Of a stretch of DNA of 18,326 nucleotides, positions 6,442 through 14,470 are shown piece after piece; positions within the stretch are counted from its first letter, which is position 1, and every line of letters starts with the position of its first letter. The notes beneath the pieces are model-generated. The model was not told where the DNA came from, did no database searches, and worked only from the letters and a program-made list of their open reading frames with translations. Origin of the DNA: Stigonema ocellatum SAG 48.90 = DSM 106950. Its GTDB lineage: Bacteria; Cyanobacteriota; Cyanobacteriia; Cyanobacteriales; Nostocaceae. The stretch lies in assembly GCA_016903675.1 (NCBI GenBank), contig JADQBA010000163.1:1-18326 (forward strand). The letters are read 5' to 3'. Made by a program: the position numbers and the translations under genes.

Positions 6442-7086
6442 TTAAGATTGACCTTTGAATTCTTCCGAGGTCGCGTGACCTTCTTGGGTAACCCCTTCTC
6501 GTTGTAAGACCTGCAATACTGTCAAGTACAGAATTTTTAGATCCAACCGCAAACTCCAATTATCGACATACCAGACATCTAACTTAAATTTCTCTTCCCA
6601 ACATCGATCCAATTTACGGCGACCATTGACCTGCGCCCAGCCAGTAATCCCAGGCTTCACCTCATGGCGGCGTGCTTGTTCAGGGGTGTAGCGTTCAAGA
6701 TACCTGACTAATAAAGGACGAGGTCCCACAAAACTCATATCTCCTTTGAGGACGTTCCACAATTGAGGAAGTTCGTCCAGACTTGTTTTCCGGAGAAATT
6801 CTCCCAAGGCTGTGAGTCGTTGGTCATCGGGAAGTAATTTACCATCGCTGTCTCGCTCATCCGTCATGGTACGAAATTTGTAGAAGTTGAAAATACGAGC
6901 GTCTTTTCCTGGACGAGGTTGGATGAAAAGAATTGGAGAACCCATGCGGAAATAAAGAGCGATCGCAACCAACAGCAGGACTGGCGAAAACACTAGCAGA
7001 GCGATCGCTGCTACGACTCTATCTAGTGCAAACTTGATAAATCGACTATACTTCGGACGAACAATCAGTAAATTTGTGGCATCCAT
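6442..7086 (-). CDS. initiating phosphoglycosyltransferase, PglC/EpsL type
   Basis: A 214-residue monotopic membrane enzyme. One hydrophobic N-terminal segment (about 20-46) contains Ser34-Pro35, the pair that kinks the re-entrant helix in PglC. Then come RPGKDARIFNFYKFRTM (58-74), DERDSDGKLLPDDQRLT, the catalytic Asp104-Glu105 in TSLDELPQLWNVLKGDMSFVGPRPL, and HEVKPGITGWAQVNGR. It is the short form, without the extra membrane helices of WcaJ/WbaP. Known reaction: transfer of a sugar 1-phosphate from UDP-sugar to undecaprenyl phosphate, the first committed step of repeat-unit assembly. The DERDSDG/LLPD segment closely recalls Bacillus EpsL, which is thought to use diNAcBac-like sugars; here that substrate is inferred from the EpsC- and EpsN-like neighbours. 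A ribosome binding site, AGGAA, lies 8 nt before the ATG. Confidence 0.9.
   Translation of the reverse strand: MDATNLLIVRPKYSRFIKFALDRVVAAIALLVFSPVLLLVAIALYFRMGSPILFIQPRPGKDARIFNFYKFRTMTDERDSDGKLLPDDQRLTALGEFLRKTSLDELPQLWNVLKGDMSFVGPRPLLVRYLERYTPEQARRHEVKPGITGWAQVNGRRKLDRCWEEKFKLDVWYVDNWSLRLDLKILYLTVLQVLQREGVTQEGHATSEEFKGQS
6959..6966. repeat. HIP1 octamer
   Basis: GCGATCGC in the 5' third of the initiating transferase gene, 42 bp from a second copy. Confidence 0.9.
7001..7008. repeat. HIP1 octamer
   Basis: GCGATCGC in the membrane-helix part of the initiating transferase gene. Confidence 0.9.
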
Positions 7087-7094
7087 GATGAGAT

Positions 7095-7099
7095 TTCCT
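7095..7099 (-). promoter_or_regulatory. ribosome binding site of the initiating transferase
   Basis: AGGAA on the minus strand, 8 nt before the ATG at 7086. It is one of few clear Shine-Dalgarno matches in the window. Confidence 0.6.
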
Positions 7100-7141
7100 G
7101 GTTAAATAATTGAAAAAAGATGGTGTTGCACTTGCAAAGCT

Positions 7142-8314
7142 TTAGCGTGCGGGCTGGAAGTTTTGAGGAAGAGATTCCGCCAACATTGCTTCGGCATACA
7201 AATTTTCATGCAGCTTGATGACATAACGGACATCGTAACTAGCCATGCGTTCTCGCCCACGCTTTCCTATCATGTGAGCTTCTTGGGGATGATCTAATAT
7301 CCAGGTCATGGCATCTGCAAGTCCCTGGACATCTCCCACTTTTACCAGCAGACCACAGCCTTCCTCGAGTAAGTCCCGAGTGCCGCGAATTTCTGTGCCA
7401 ATCACTGGCACCCCGAGACACATAGACTCCATCACACACCTGGGTAGACCCTCCTGTTCAGAAGCGAGTACAGTAGCTACTGCCCCACTCATTAAGATTG
7501 GAATATCCTTGCGATACCCTAAAAAACGAACTTGATTTTCCACCCGCAGTTGGGATGCTAGCTGCTGCATCTGATCCATCAATGGTCCAAGTCCTGCAAA
7601 AGCCAAGCAGGCTGTGGGGTGGGCCATGCGAGCAAATGCCCTTAAAACATCTTCAGGGTGCTTGCGCTTACTCAACTCAGCCACTGACAAAAACAGTGGA
7701 GTGTCTGATGTTAAACCTAACTCTTGGCGCACCCGTTCAACTTCTGCATGTGTTGTAGCATCAAAACTGTAATGCTGTGTATCCACACCAATTCCTGGCA
7801 TATATTTGAGGCGTTCAGGTGAAATCAACTTGTAGCGCTTCGCTGATTCCTCGTCCTCACGATTAATCACTACTAAATAGTCGGTCCATTGCCCAGCTAA
7901 CTTTTCCAAAGCTAGGAACACAGCATTTTTTAATGGTTGCCCGTGAGGATGAAAGTGAAAGCCGTGCGCAGTGTAGATCACCTGAGGTCTAGGTTGCTTT
8001 CTCCAATTCTTGAGAGCGTATCGAGTGACAAAAGCAGCTACTGGCGTATGGACATGTACGATGTCATATTCACCCTGCTCTATCACATCTTGGATAATGC
8101 GTGGAGCCGTTAGTAAATTTCTTGGATCTAGAGGGTTGCGTGACCACTCTACCTCCCAGACGCGATCAAAAGCAGACATGCAATAAGTACAAGAGGAAAT
8201 TCCACAAGCCATTCCATCCACCTGCCAACCTTGATCGCGGAAATGGTAAGCAAAGGGAAGGAGAAACCCACGTAAGGTAATTGAAAGAGTAGAAATCTCT
8301 AAAAGTTTCTTCAT
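7142..8314 (-). CDS. GT4 glycosyltransferase, EpsD/PglA-like
   Basis: A 390-residue GT-B-fold enzyme. Seen: an N-terminal domain with LRGFLLPFAYHFRDQGWQV, DIVHVHTPVAA and TAHGFHFHPHG, then TDYLVVINREDEESA and the nucleotide-binding half with GIGVDTQHY, SVAELSKRKHPEDVLRAFA, FLGYRKDI and the EX7E-type motif in SEQEGLPRCVMESMCLGVPV. The HGFHFHPHG plus VVINREDEE combination is typical of EpsD/PglA-like enzymes, which add the second sugar to the lipid-linked first sugar. Its position directly upstream (55 nt) of the initiating transferase gene fits that job. Acceptor use is inferred. The 104-bp gap before it shows no repeat or clear promoter. A cysteine pair (SCTYC) lies in the N-terminal domain; its role is unknown. 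Confidence 0.88.
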   Translation of the reverse strand: MKKLLEISTLSITLRGFLLPFAYHFRDQGWQVDGMACGISSCTYCMSAFDRVWEVEWSRNPLDPRNLLTAPRIIQDVIEQGEYDIVHVHTPVAAFVTRYALKNWRKQPRPQVIYTAHGFHFHPHGQPLKNAVFLALEKLAGQWTDYLVVINREDEESAKRYKLISPERLKYMPGIGVDTQHYSFDATTHAEVERVRQELGLTSDTPLFLSVAELSKRKHPEDVLRAFARMAHPTACLAFAGLGPLMDQMQQLASQLRVENQVRFLGYRKDIPILMSGAVATVLASEQEGLPRCVMESMCLGVPVIGTEIRGTRDLLEEGCGLLVKVGDVQGLADAMTWILDHPQEAHMIGKRGRERMASYDVRYVIKLHENLYAEAMLAESLPQNFQPAR

Positions 8315-8418
8315 TTATCTTTTAGGGCTGTTAGTAGTTAGTTGGCTAGAGGCATTTTGACGAAAGTTAATCCTGTTTAAAAGCGGTTTGGGTTGCGTGA
8401 GTCAACAAACAAAAATAT

Positions 8419-10584
8419 CTACACCAGAGGAGCATTTACCTCTTTCCTACTTTCCTGAAAGTAGTATTCCTCCTTAAAGTAGTAGTTGTATGGTTCATTT
8501 TTAGAAATAACTCCATTCACTACCTGTCCAAGGACATTCTGACCAGATTTTTCCAAAAGCTCACGGGCAAAAGTGGCATTAACAGAATCTACTACACCAG
8601 GACGAACTACTAACAAAACACCGTCAGCTATTTGACCCAAAGCAGCAGCATCAGCGGCAACGTTTAATGATGGTGTGTCAATAATCACAAAGTCGTAGTT
8701 TGAAGAAAAAGTGTCCATCAAGGTAGCCATTCGTTTTGAGTCTAGGAGGGATGCTGGATTGGGAGGTACAACTCCAGAAGTGAGGACATCCAAAGTATCC
8801 ATAACTTTTGTGATGGCAGTCCTGATATCTGCCTGCCCAACAATTACATTGCTTAAACCTGGACTATTAGGTAGTTCCCAAATGTGATGCTGAATTGGAT
8901 GATGGAGATCCCCATCTACCAGTAAGACTTTACGCTCCATCTGCGCCATTGCAATAGCTAAATTGGCCGCTACTGTTGACTTACCTTCTTTAGATACTGA
9001 ACTGGTGATGACGATGACTTTTAACTTTTTATCGGCACTTGTAAACCTCAAATTTGCCCGCAGTATCCGGTAAGCTTCACTAATTGACAGCTTTGGAATA
9101 GATAATTCTGACTCTTCACTGCCACGAGTCGATTTTTTAGACTTGTTAAAGGAAGGAATTACCCCCAATAAAGTTAATCCTAGTAATTCCTTCGCTTCAT
9201 CAACAGTCCTGATTGATTTATCTCTTGCTTCCAAAATATAGACAGTCGCCAAAGCAGCTAAAATACCCAGTAAGCCTGCACCTAAGTATGAAGCCGTAGA
9301 AGAAGAAATAGGCTTGTCAGGGGCTTGGGCTTTCGATAACAAGCTGGCGTTACCTATGTTCTGATTTTCCGCTATTTTGCTTTCTTGCAGCTTTTGTAGC
9401 AGTAGTAAATAGGTAGATTGGGATGCTTGTACTTTGCGTTCTAACTGCCGCTGTTGTTGTTCCAATCTGGGCTGATTGTTCAGCCGTTGTCTGTAGGTAG
9501 CTTGTAATTTAGATAAAGCAGTGGCTTGACTAACTAAACCCAAACGGGTTGACTCTAATTTGAGAAAGTCTGCGGTGAGTTGTTGTTGTAGCACTCCAAT
9601 CTGCAATTTACCATTCGGCAGTTCTGGTTGAGTCGTTCCCACAACCTGTTTGATTCGTTGTTGTAGTACACGATTTAAGGCTTGTAACGTGTTTCTTAAA
9701 CGAATAACTTCAGGATGGGTGTCTTGCAAAACAATGCGTCTTGCTGCGAGTTGTGACTCTAGCTGCTGGACTTCTTTGAGGAGATCTTGCACTCCAGGAG
9801 ACTGGCTTAGGGAAGTCAGCGCTACAGCTTGCAGAGGATTCACACCTAATTGCTTGCGGAGCGTTTCAGACTGTGCATTAACTTCGGCAATTTGAGATTG
9901 AGCTTGGTTAATTTGCTTTTGCAATTCTGTAACCACTGTGAGTGCATTATTTGTTTCCTCTTGTAGGGCAACAATTTTGTTCTTTTCTTTAAAATTCGCT
10001 AGTTCACCTTCTGCTAGGCCAACAACTAATTCAGCTTTTGGTAACTGTTCTTGTATGAACTTGCGGGCAGTCGCTGCTTCGGCTCTATGGGTAAATATGT
10101 TGTGTTCTAAATAGACAGACATCAGCGTATTAACTACCTGTGCCGCTTTTTCCGGATCATTATCCGCGTAGGAGATTTGTAGAATATCAGTTCCCTTAAT
10201 CTCTTTAATGTTAAGCGGTTTAACAAATGTCTTGAGGCTGACAGGTTTCCCATTTTTATCTTTTAGTTCGAGCCTGTTTATGACCTTGTACGAAATATTG
10301 GCAGAACGCATAACTTCTGCCTCTGTATTTAGAGGATTAGTTTTCTGATCCTGGAGTACTGGTTCTAATTTACCTATTTCTGTTCCTACCCCTGTTAGGG
10401 TAGAAATTGTATTTCTCCTTTGAAATATCATTTTTCCTTCAGCTTGATAAGAAGGTTTTTTCAAAGAAAAACCTAATACTGATATTATGAAAACTGGAAT
10501 AAATATTCCTAAAGCTGGGAGCCAGCGGTGCTTTATAATTTGCAAATTTTTATCAAAATTTAAGACAAACTCTTGTGATGCCAT
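8419..10584 (-). CDS. Wzz/GumC-type polysaccharide co-polymerase fused to BY-kinase
   Basis: A 721-residue inner-membrane protein. Order: short cytoplasmic N-terminus, TM1 (about 21-40), periplasmic Wzz domain with a long coiled coil (about 170-410, rich in Gln/Leu/Glu), TM2 (about 425-447, SYLGAGLLGILAALATVYIL), then a bacterial tyrosine kinase domain. The kinase has Walker A (SVSKEGKST, about 527-536), Walker A' (VLLVDGDLHHP, about 551-561), Walker B (DFVIIDTPS, about 631-639) and a C-terminal tyrosine cluster (PYNYYFKEEYYF, five Tyr). Known role: it sets chain length and drives export together with Wzy, controlled by cycles of autophosphorylation on the Tyr cluster. Bacillus splits the same functions into EpsA and EpsB. 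The gene is preceded by a 194-bp gap with a repeat element. Confidence 0.93.
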   Translation of the reverse strand: MASQEFVLNFDKNLQIIKHRWLPALGIFIPVFIISVLGFSLKKPSYQAEGKMIFQRRNTISTLTGVGTEIGKLEPVLQDQKTNPLNTEAEVMRSANISYKVINRLELKDKNGKPVSLKTFVKPLNIKEIKGTDILQISYADNDPEKAAQVVNTLMSVYLEHNIFTHRAEAATARKFIQEQLPKAELVVGLAEGELANFKEKNKIVALQEETNNALTVVTELQKQINQAQSQIAEVNAQSETLRKQLGVNPLQAVALTSLSQSPGVQDLLKEVQQLESQLAARRIVLQDTHPEVIRLRNTLQALNRVLQQRIKQVVGTTQPELPNGKLQIGVLQQQLTADFLKLESTRLGLVSQATALSKLQATYRQRLNNQPRLEQQQRQLERKVQASQSTYLLLLQKLQESKIAENQNIGNASLLSKAQAPDKPISSSTASYLGAGLLGILAALATVYILEARDKSIRTVDEAKELLGLTLLGVIPSFNKSKKSTRGSEESELSIPKLSISEAYRILRANLRFTSADKKLKVIVITSSVSKEGKSTVAANLAIAMAQMERKVLLVDGDLHHPIQHHIWELPNSPGLSNVIVGQADIRTAITKVMDTLDVLTSGVVPPNPASLLDSKRMATLMDTFSSNYDFVIIDTPSLNVAADAAALGQIADGVLLVVRPGVVDSVNATFARELLEKSGQNVLGQVVNGVISKNEPYNYYFKEEYYFQESRKEVNAPLV

Positions 10585-10626
10585 AATATCAATTTTCTAA
10601 TATCCCGATCCGAATGTCAAGGCTGA

Positions 10627-10755
10627 TATAGCAATCCTATTTGATTTCCGAACAAGAGGGACAAGGGGGACAAGGGGGACAAGGGGGACAAGGGGGACAA
10701 GGAGGACAAGGAGGACAAGGGAGAGGTGTTCGTATCTCTTGCATGGATTGCTATA
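10627..10755. repeat. 129-bp element, ends TATAGCAATCC, core of seven 9-nt units (copy 2)
   Basis: Ends TATAGCAATCC (10627-10637) and GGATTGCTATA (10745-10755) form a perfect 11-bp inverted repeat. The core is seven tandem 9-nt units (10659-10721), five GGACAAGGG and two GGACAAGGA. The left flank of the core (TATTTGA, then GAACAAGAGG) and the right flank (AGGTGTT) match the copy at 6194-6294. The length difference between copies (28 bp) is close to three 9-nt units, so the copies differ mainly in repeat number and unit sequence. It lies between the co-polymerase gene and the upstream glycosyltransferase gene. Confidence 0.85.
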
Positions 10756-10778
10756 GTTGACAAATAATAAGTATTTTT

Positions 10779-11945
10779 TCACCTAATAAATAGAGCTTTA
10801 TATAATTTCTCGTACTGAATTACAACAGATTCTAAAGAGAAAAAATCATTTATTCTAGCTCTTGATAATTTTCCTAAAGCTTCCCTTCCCTCTCTACCCA
10901 AAGTAATTAACTCTTGCCAAGCATTAGCCAATGCCTCTGGATTTCGTGGAGGTACAACTCTCCCTGTATCACCAACGATCCAACCAGAATCACCAACATT
11001 TGTAACTACACAAGGAACACCACAGGACATAGCTTCTCCTATAACTAAAGGAAAGGCTTCACCATAAGCAGAAGATAAAGTAACAATATCTAATGCAGCA
11101 GTCAGACAAGGTATATTGCTTTGTTCTCCTAGCAAATGGAAATTCTTAATTAGTCCTACACTTTGAATTGAATTCAATAATTCTTGATTATTTTTATCAG
11201 AACCTGAACCTGCTAAAACAAAGTTTACATCAGGAAAATTTTCACATAATAATGCAGCTGCCTTGATAAAATTTGCATGATCTTTCATTGGATGATAACG
11301 AGCTAGCAATCCAATAATAACTGTTTCTTCTGCTAAAGATAACTCTTGCCGAAGGTTTAACCTTGCTGCTGAAGATGGTTTGAATACTGAAGTATCAAAT
11401 CCATTGGGAATTACAGAATTATTGGCAGAGAAATATCCTATGGTTTCATGCTGAAGTTTACTTTTTTTTGAAACAAAAATAATCTGATTAATGAACCGAG
11501 AGAAAGTAGCACACAGTTTGATAATACCTATGGTCATGATTTTTTCTAAGCTTAGTGAAGCAATTGAATGATGAATGCTCCAGAAGACAGGGATTTTCTG
11601 CAATGAAAAAACACTAGACAAATATGCTGCTAAATTGCCATGATACATCCAGCCTTGAATTAAATCAGGTTTTATCTGAAGTACGATGTGTCTCAATCGC
11701 AACAGATCAGCAGGTCTAGGTATTCCTTGTTTCATGCCAATGGTATAGATAGGTATGGCTAGCTCTTCAATGGAATTTCCAACTGTGCCATTATCCATTA
11801 AAGAAATGACTTTGGGCTCAAATTGCCGTCTATCTATTTTGGACAATAACTTATAGAGCATTATCTCTGCGCCGCCGGTTCTAAGCCCAGTAGTAATGAA
11901 GAGAATGACAATTTTTTTATTTGAATTAATGTGATATTCTAACAT
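10779..11945 (-). CDS. GT4-family glycosyltransferase
   Basis: About 388 residues. Seen: the N-terminal GLRTGGAEIMLYKLL motif, PDLIQGWMYHGNLAA, IPNGFDTSVF, LLARYHPMKDHANFIKAA, and the EX7E-type site in YGEAFPLVIGEAMSCGVPCV followed by VVPPRNPEALA. It is a retaining enzyme of the lipid-linked repeat-unit pathway; donor and acceptor are unknown. I chose the ATG at 11945; a GTG two codons upstream (11951) is the alternative. Either start overlaps the 3' end of the Wzy-like gene (stop at 11926) by 20-26 nt, so the two are translationally linked. Base composition is AT-richer than in the right-edge and left-end genes, as in the polymerase gene next to it, which may mean the two arrived together. 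Confidence 0.87.
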   Translation of the reverse strand: MLEYHINSNKKIVILFITTGLRTGGAEIMLYKLLSKIDRRQFEPKVISLMDNGTVGNSIEELAIPIYTIGMKQGIPRPADLLRLRHIVLQIKPDLIQGWMYHGNLAAYLSSVFSLQKIPVFWSIHHSIASLSLEKIMTIGIIKLCATFSRFINQIIFVSKKSKLQHETIGYFSANNSVIPNGFDTSVFKPSSAARLNLRQELSLAEETVIIGLLARYHPMKDHANFIKAAALLCENFPDVNFVLAGSGSDKNNQELLNSIQSVGLIKNFHLLGEQSNIPCLTAALDIVTLSSAYGEAFPLVIGEAMSCGVPCVVTNVGDSGWIVGDTGRVVPPRNPEALANAWQELITLGREGREALGKLSRARINDFFSLESVVIQYEKLYKALFIR

Positions 11946-13302
11946 TTTCACGTTCTGAATGATTATTTCTTGGAGAAACGGAGAATTTGATTACAAAAGA
12001 TATTAAAAGCGCGATAGATACCAAATACCAAAAATTGGTTTGCATATAAGTTCCTGGAGACCCAGAAACTTGAAAATCTACCCATACTTGTGCTGTAGCA
12101 ATGTATAAACCAGGCATCCAAATTATTTGATGCATATGGTTGCTTAAAATTGTTTGCAAGTAGCGACCAAGCCAGCCAAAACCGAAGCAAACAATTATCA
12201 ATCCAACCCAGGACATACAATAGATACCATAGGCAAGTAAAGCTGGTGGTATATCATAATCTACATTTCCCATAAGATAAAAAGTATTATTTTGATTCAC
12301 TTGTTTTGGTTTTTCTATATTAAATATCATAGAAGGTACAAAACTTATAACACCATATATCCAATCAATAAATAGTCGCCATTCATATTCTGTATTCAAA
12401 GCCGCATTTAACGAATTAACTGGGTATGAAAAAGAACCTATAAAATCAAAAAAGCTAAACTCACTATTTGCTGATGGATCTTTGAGAGCTCCATTAAATT
12501 TTTCAATAACATCATCAAAACCATTTGGAATGCCACTCAAACTGAAAAAGAATGGTTTTCCGTATAAAACAAATAGTATGATGAAAGACAAAATAGTAAT
12601 TAAAAAAAATAATGATATTTTTCTTCCCTTAACTGTATAAGCACAAAAAAAGTTAACAATATAATATACTAGGTCTGTACGACCTGCACGTAAGAAAGAT
12701 CCAATTATTGATATCAATACTGAAAATATAAAAATAGAGGTTCTAAATCCTTGGTACTCATTATTTATTTTGAAAAATATGAAAGAACCTAAGATATATG
12801 AAGCAAAAAAACAAGTTGATATAAAGTGCTTAAAAAATACCAGGTTACCGCTCTCTACTGCATTTGAACGAATTAGAATCGTTTTAGATAAAGCATCGAG
12901 AAAACCGCCATACTGCGAACTGTATATTTGAATAGATAGGAATGATATTATCAGTAAACAAATAGCATATCTGATAACAATTTTGTGACTCCGAGATTCT
13001 ATAAGGATATTGTTAGCCAGATTCTTAGCAGACTGTGAATAGAAACCAAGTATTATAAAAAAATATCCAGTAAATATTGCAATAGCAGTTTGCTCATTCG
13101 GTTTGCAAAGTTCATAATTATATAATAATTTTGAAACAGAATGTTCAAAATTTGCTTCCATAAAGAAAGCTGGCATAGGATATAGGAGAACAAATATTAC
13201 ATGAAAGAATGTTAGATAGTCTAGATTTTTATTGAATTTTTTACGGCTAATCTCAAAAAAAACTATGAAAATTATTAATCCAACATAAGCGATCGCTAAC
13301 AT
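11926..13302 (-). CDS. Wzy-like oligosaccharide repeat-unit polymerase
   Basis: A 458-residue polytopic membrane protein with roughly 10-12 hydrophobic segments and no soluble domain. A long hydrophilic loop (about 240-340, with GNVDYDIPPALLAYG just before the next helices) sits in the second half, the arrangement of Wzy/O-antigen-polymerase-like proteins. Sequence conservation in this family is poor, so the call rests on topology, length and position between flippase, glycosyltransferase and co-polymerase genes. Expected role: joining lipid-linked repeat units at the periplasmic face. The coding sequence is very AT-rich with many Ile, Phe and Asn codons. AAGAG about 8 nt before the ATG may be the ribosome binding site. 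A HIP1 site sits inside the first codons. Confidence 0.75.
   Translation of the reverse strand: MLAIAYVGLIIFIVFFEISRKKFNKNLDYLTFFHVIFVLLYPMPAFFMEANFEHSVSKLLYNYELCKPNEQTAIAIFTGYFFIILGFYSQSAKNLANNILIESRSHKIVIRYAICLLIISFLSIQIYSSQYGGFLDALSKTILIRSNAVESGNLVFFKHFISTCFFASYILGSFIFFKINNEYQGFRTSIFIFSVLISIIGSFLRAGRTDLVYYIVNFFCAYTVKGRKISLFFLITILSFIILFVLYGKPFFFSLSGIPNGFDDVIEKFNGALKDPSANSEFSFFDFIGSFSYPVNSLNAALNTEYEWRLFIDWIYGVISFVPSMIFNIEKPKQVNQNNTFYLMGNVDYDIPPALLAYGIYCMSWVGLIIVCFGFGWLGRYLQTILSNHMHQIIWMPGLYIATAQVWVDFQVSGSPGTYMQTNFWYLVSIALLISFVIKFSVSPRNNHSERENVRISH
13289..13296. repeat. HIP1 octamer
   Basis: GCGATCGC overlapping codons 3-5 of the Wzy-like gene, notable in an otherwise AT-rich gene. Confidence 0.9.
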
Positions 13303-13377
13303 ATAAAATCTCTTTTTATTAAAATTTAGTATCTAGTAATATAACTGACTTGATGAATCTCAAAATTACCTGTATTT

Positions 13378-14463
13378 CTAGCACAAAAGAGATAAATATT
13401 CAGTAACTGCTCTGTCTACAGAAAAGTATTTAGCTCGCTCTATTAGCACATCTCTACTCAGAGGGTTTTCCAGAACTTGTAACATTGATTTAGCAAGTGC
13501 TACTGAATCTCCAACTGACACCAATTCACCATACTTTCCTCCTGCTAAAATTTCTTGTGGACCACTAGGACAGTCGGTAGATATAACAGGACAGCCGCAA
13601 GCCATAGCTTCAATTAACGCATTGCCCAATCCTTCCCATCTAGAGGAAAGTATAAATGCACTGGATTTAGACATATAAGCAAAGGGATTAGCAACAAACC
13701 CAGGCATGGAAACATCATCAATGATTCCCAGCGTATTAATCATTGCCTCTAATTCAGTTCGTGATTCCCCTTCACCTAAAATGACTAGGCGAGCTGCTCT
13801 TTGTTTTCTGAAAAGTGCAAAAGCTTTAATTAGAGTTGAGAAATCTTTCTGTGGTGTTAACCGTCCCACTGCCAAAAAAATAGGAGGCGAATCTGTTTGA
13901 AACCAAGGATGCTCTAAAGGCATTTTCGCTTTGGTCATTAGCTCATCATCAACGACTGGATTGTAAATTATATTTACCCTTCCTTTTGGAAGACCCAGTT
14001 GAAACTCCAAATCTTCCGCTACACCTTTAGAAACCCCTACAATAGCCTCTGCACGAGGATAAAACCATTTCATAAACTGTGGTACACATCTCGCCCGTAT
14101 TGACTTGAATTTTCCTGCTGATAACGTATCGTGTTCTACCAAAATCAATTTGGTTTTCTCGGCTGCCAACTCTCTGGCTAAGACTGCTACCACGTTTGCA
14201 TGATTCAAATGCGAAACTAGCGCATCTGGTCTGTTTCGTTTTAAGTAAACTGACAAAGGTAAGATCGCTGTTAGCACTCTTCCTGTAGCCAAGTTTACTA
14301 CACGCACTTTCTCTGGAACTTCGTGCAAATACTTTCCCTCTGCGTTAGCCAAAACTAAATCTAAAGATATATCTCGTCCTACCATTCCTTTAAGTAGGTT
14401 GACTGCTACCCGTTCCGCGCCGCCGCCATGCAAATTAGGAACAAAGAAAGTAATACGTTTCAT
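13378..14463 (-). CDS. GT4-family glycosyltransferase (PglH/PglJ-like motifs)
   Basis: A 361-residue GT-B-fold enzyme. Seen: FFVPNLHGGGAERVAVNLLKG at the N-terminus (written here as FFVPNLHGGG plus AERVAVNLLKG), VEHDTLS, IYNPVVDDEL, VGRLTPQKDFSTLIKAF, and the EX7E-type region SRWEGLGNALIEAMACGCPV followed by STDCPSGPQEIL. The GGGAERV and DCPSGP(Q/K)EIL pair is shared with PglH/PglJ-like and related hexosaminyltransferases, so a HexNAc donor is a reasonable guess. The ATG at 14463 is preferred over the TTG one codon upstream. It follows the flippase gene by 7 nt, a tight operon join, and is separated by 75 nt from the polymerase gene downstream. Confidence 0.88.
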   Translation of the reverse strand: MKRITFFVPNLHGGGAERVAVNLLKGMVGRDISLDLVLANAEGKYLHEVPEKVRVVNLATGRVLTAILPLSVYLKRNRPDALVSHLNHANVVAVLARELAAEKTKLILVEHDTLSAGKFKSIRARCVPQFMKWFYPRAEAIVGVSKGVAEDLEFQLGLPKGRVNIIYNPVVDDELMTKAKMPLEHPWFQTDSPPIFLAVGRLTPQKDFSTLIKAFALFRKQRAARLVILGEGESRTELEAMINTLGIIDDVSMPGFVANPFAYMSKSSAFILSSRWEGLGNALIEAMACGCPVISTDCPSGPQEILAGGKYGELVSVGDSVALAKSMLQVLENPLSRDVLIERAKYFSVDRAVTEYLSLLC

Positions 14464-14470
14464 CAATTAC

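Noticed and set aside
10659..10721. CRISPR-like array
   Set aside because: Units are 9 nt and directly adjacent with no spacers, so it is a minisatellite, not a CRISPR array.
10597..10782. 61-codon open frame on the minus strand with a repeated Leu-Val-Pro protein sequence
   Set aside because: It is created by the 9-nt tandem units, which keep the reading frame as 3-residue repeats; outside the array it has no gene-like features or ribosome binding site.
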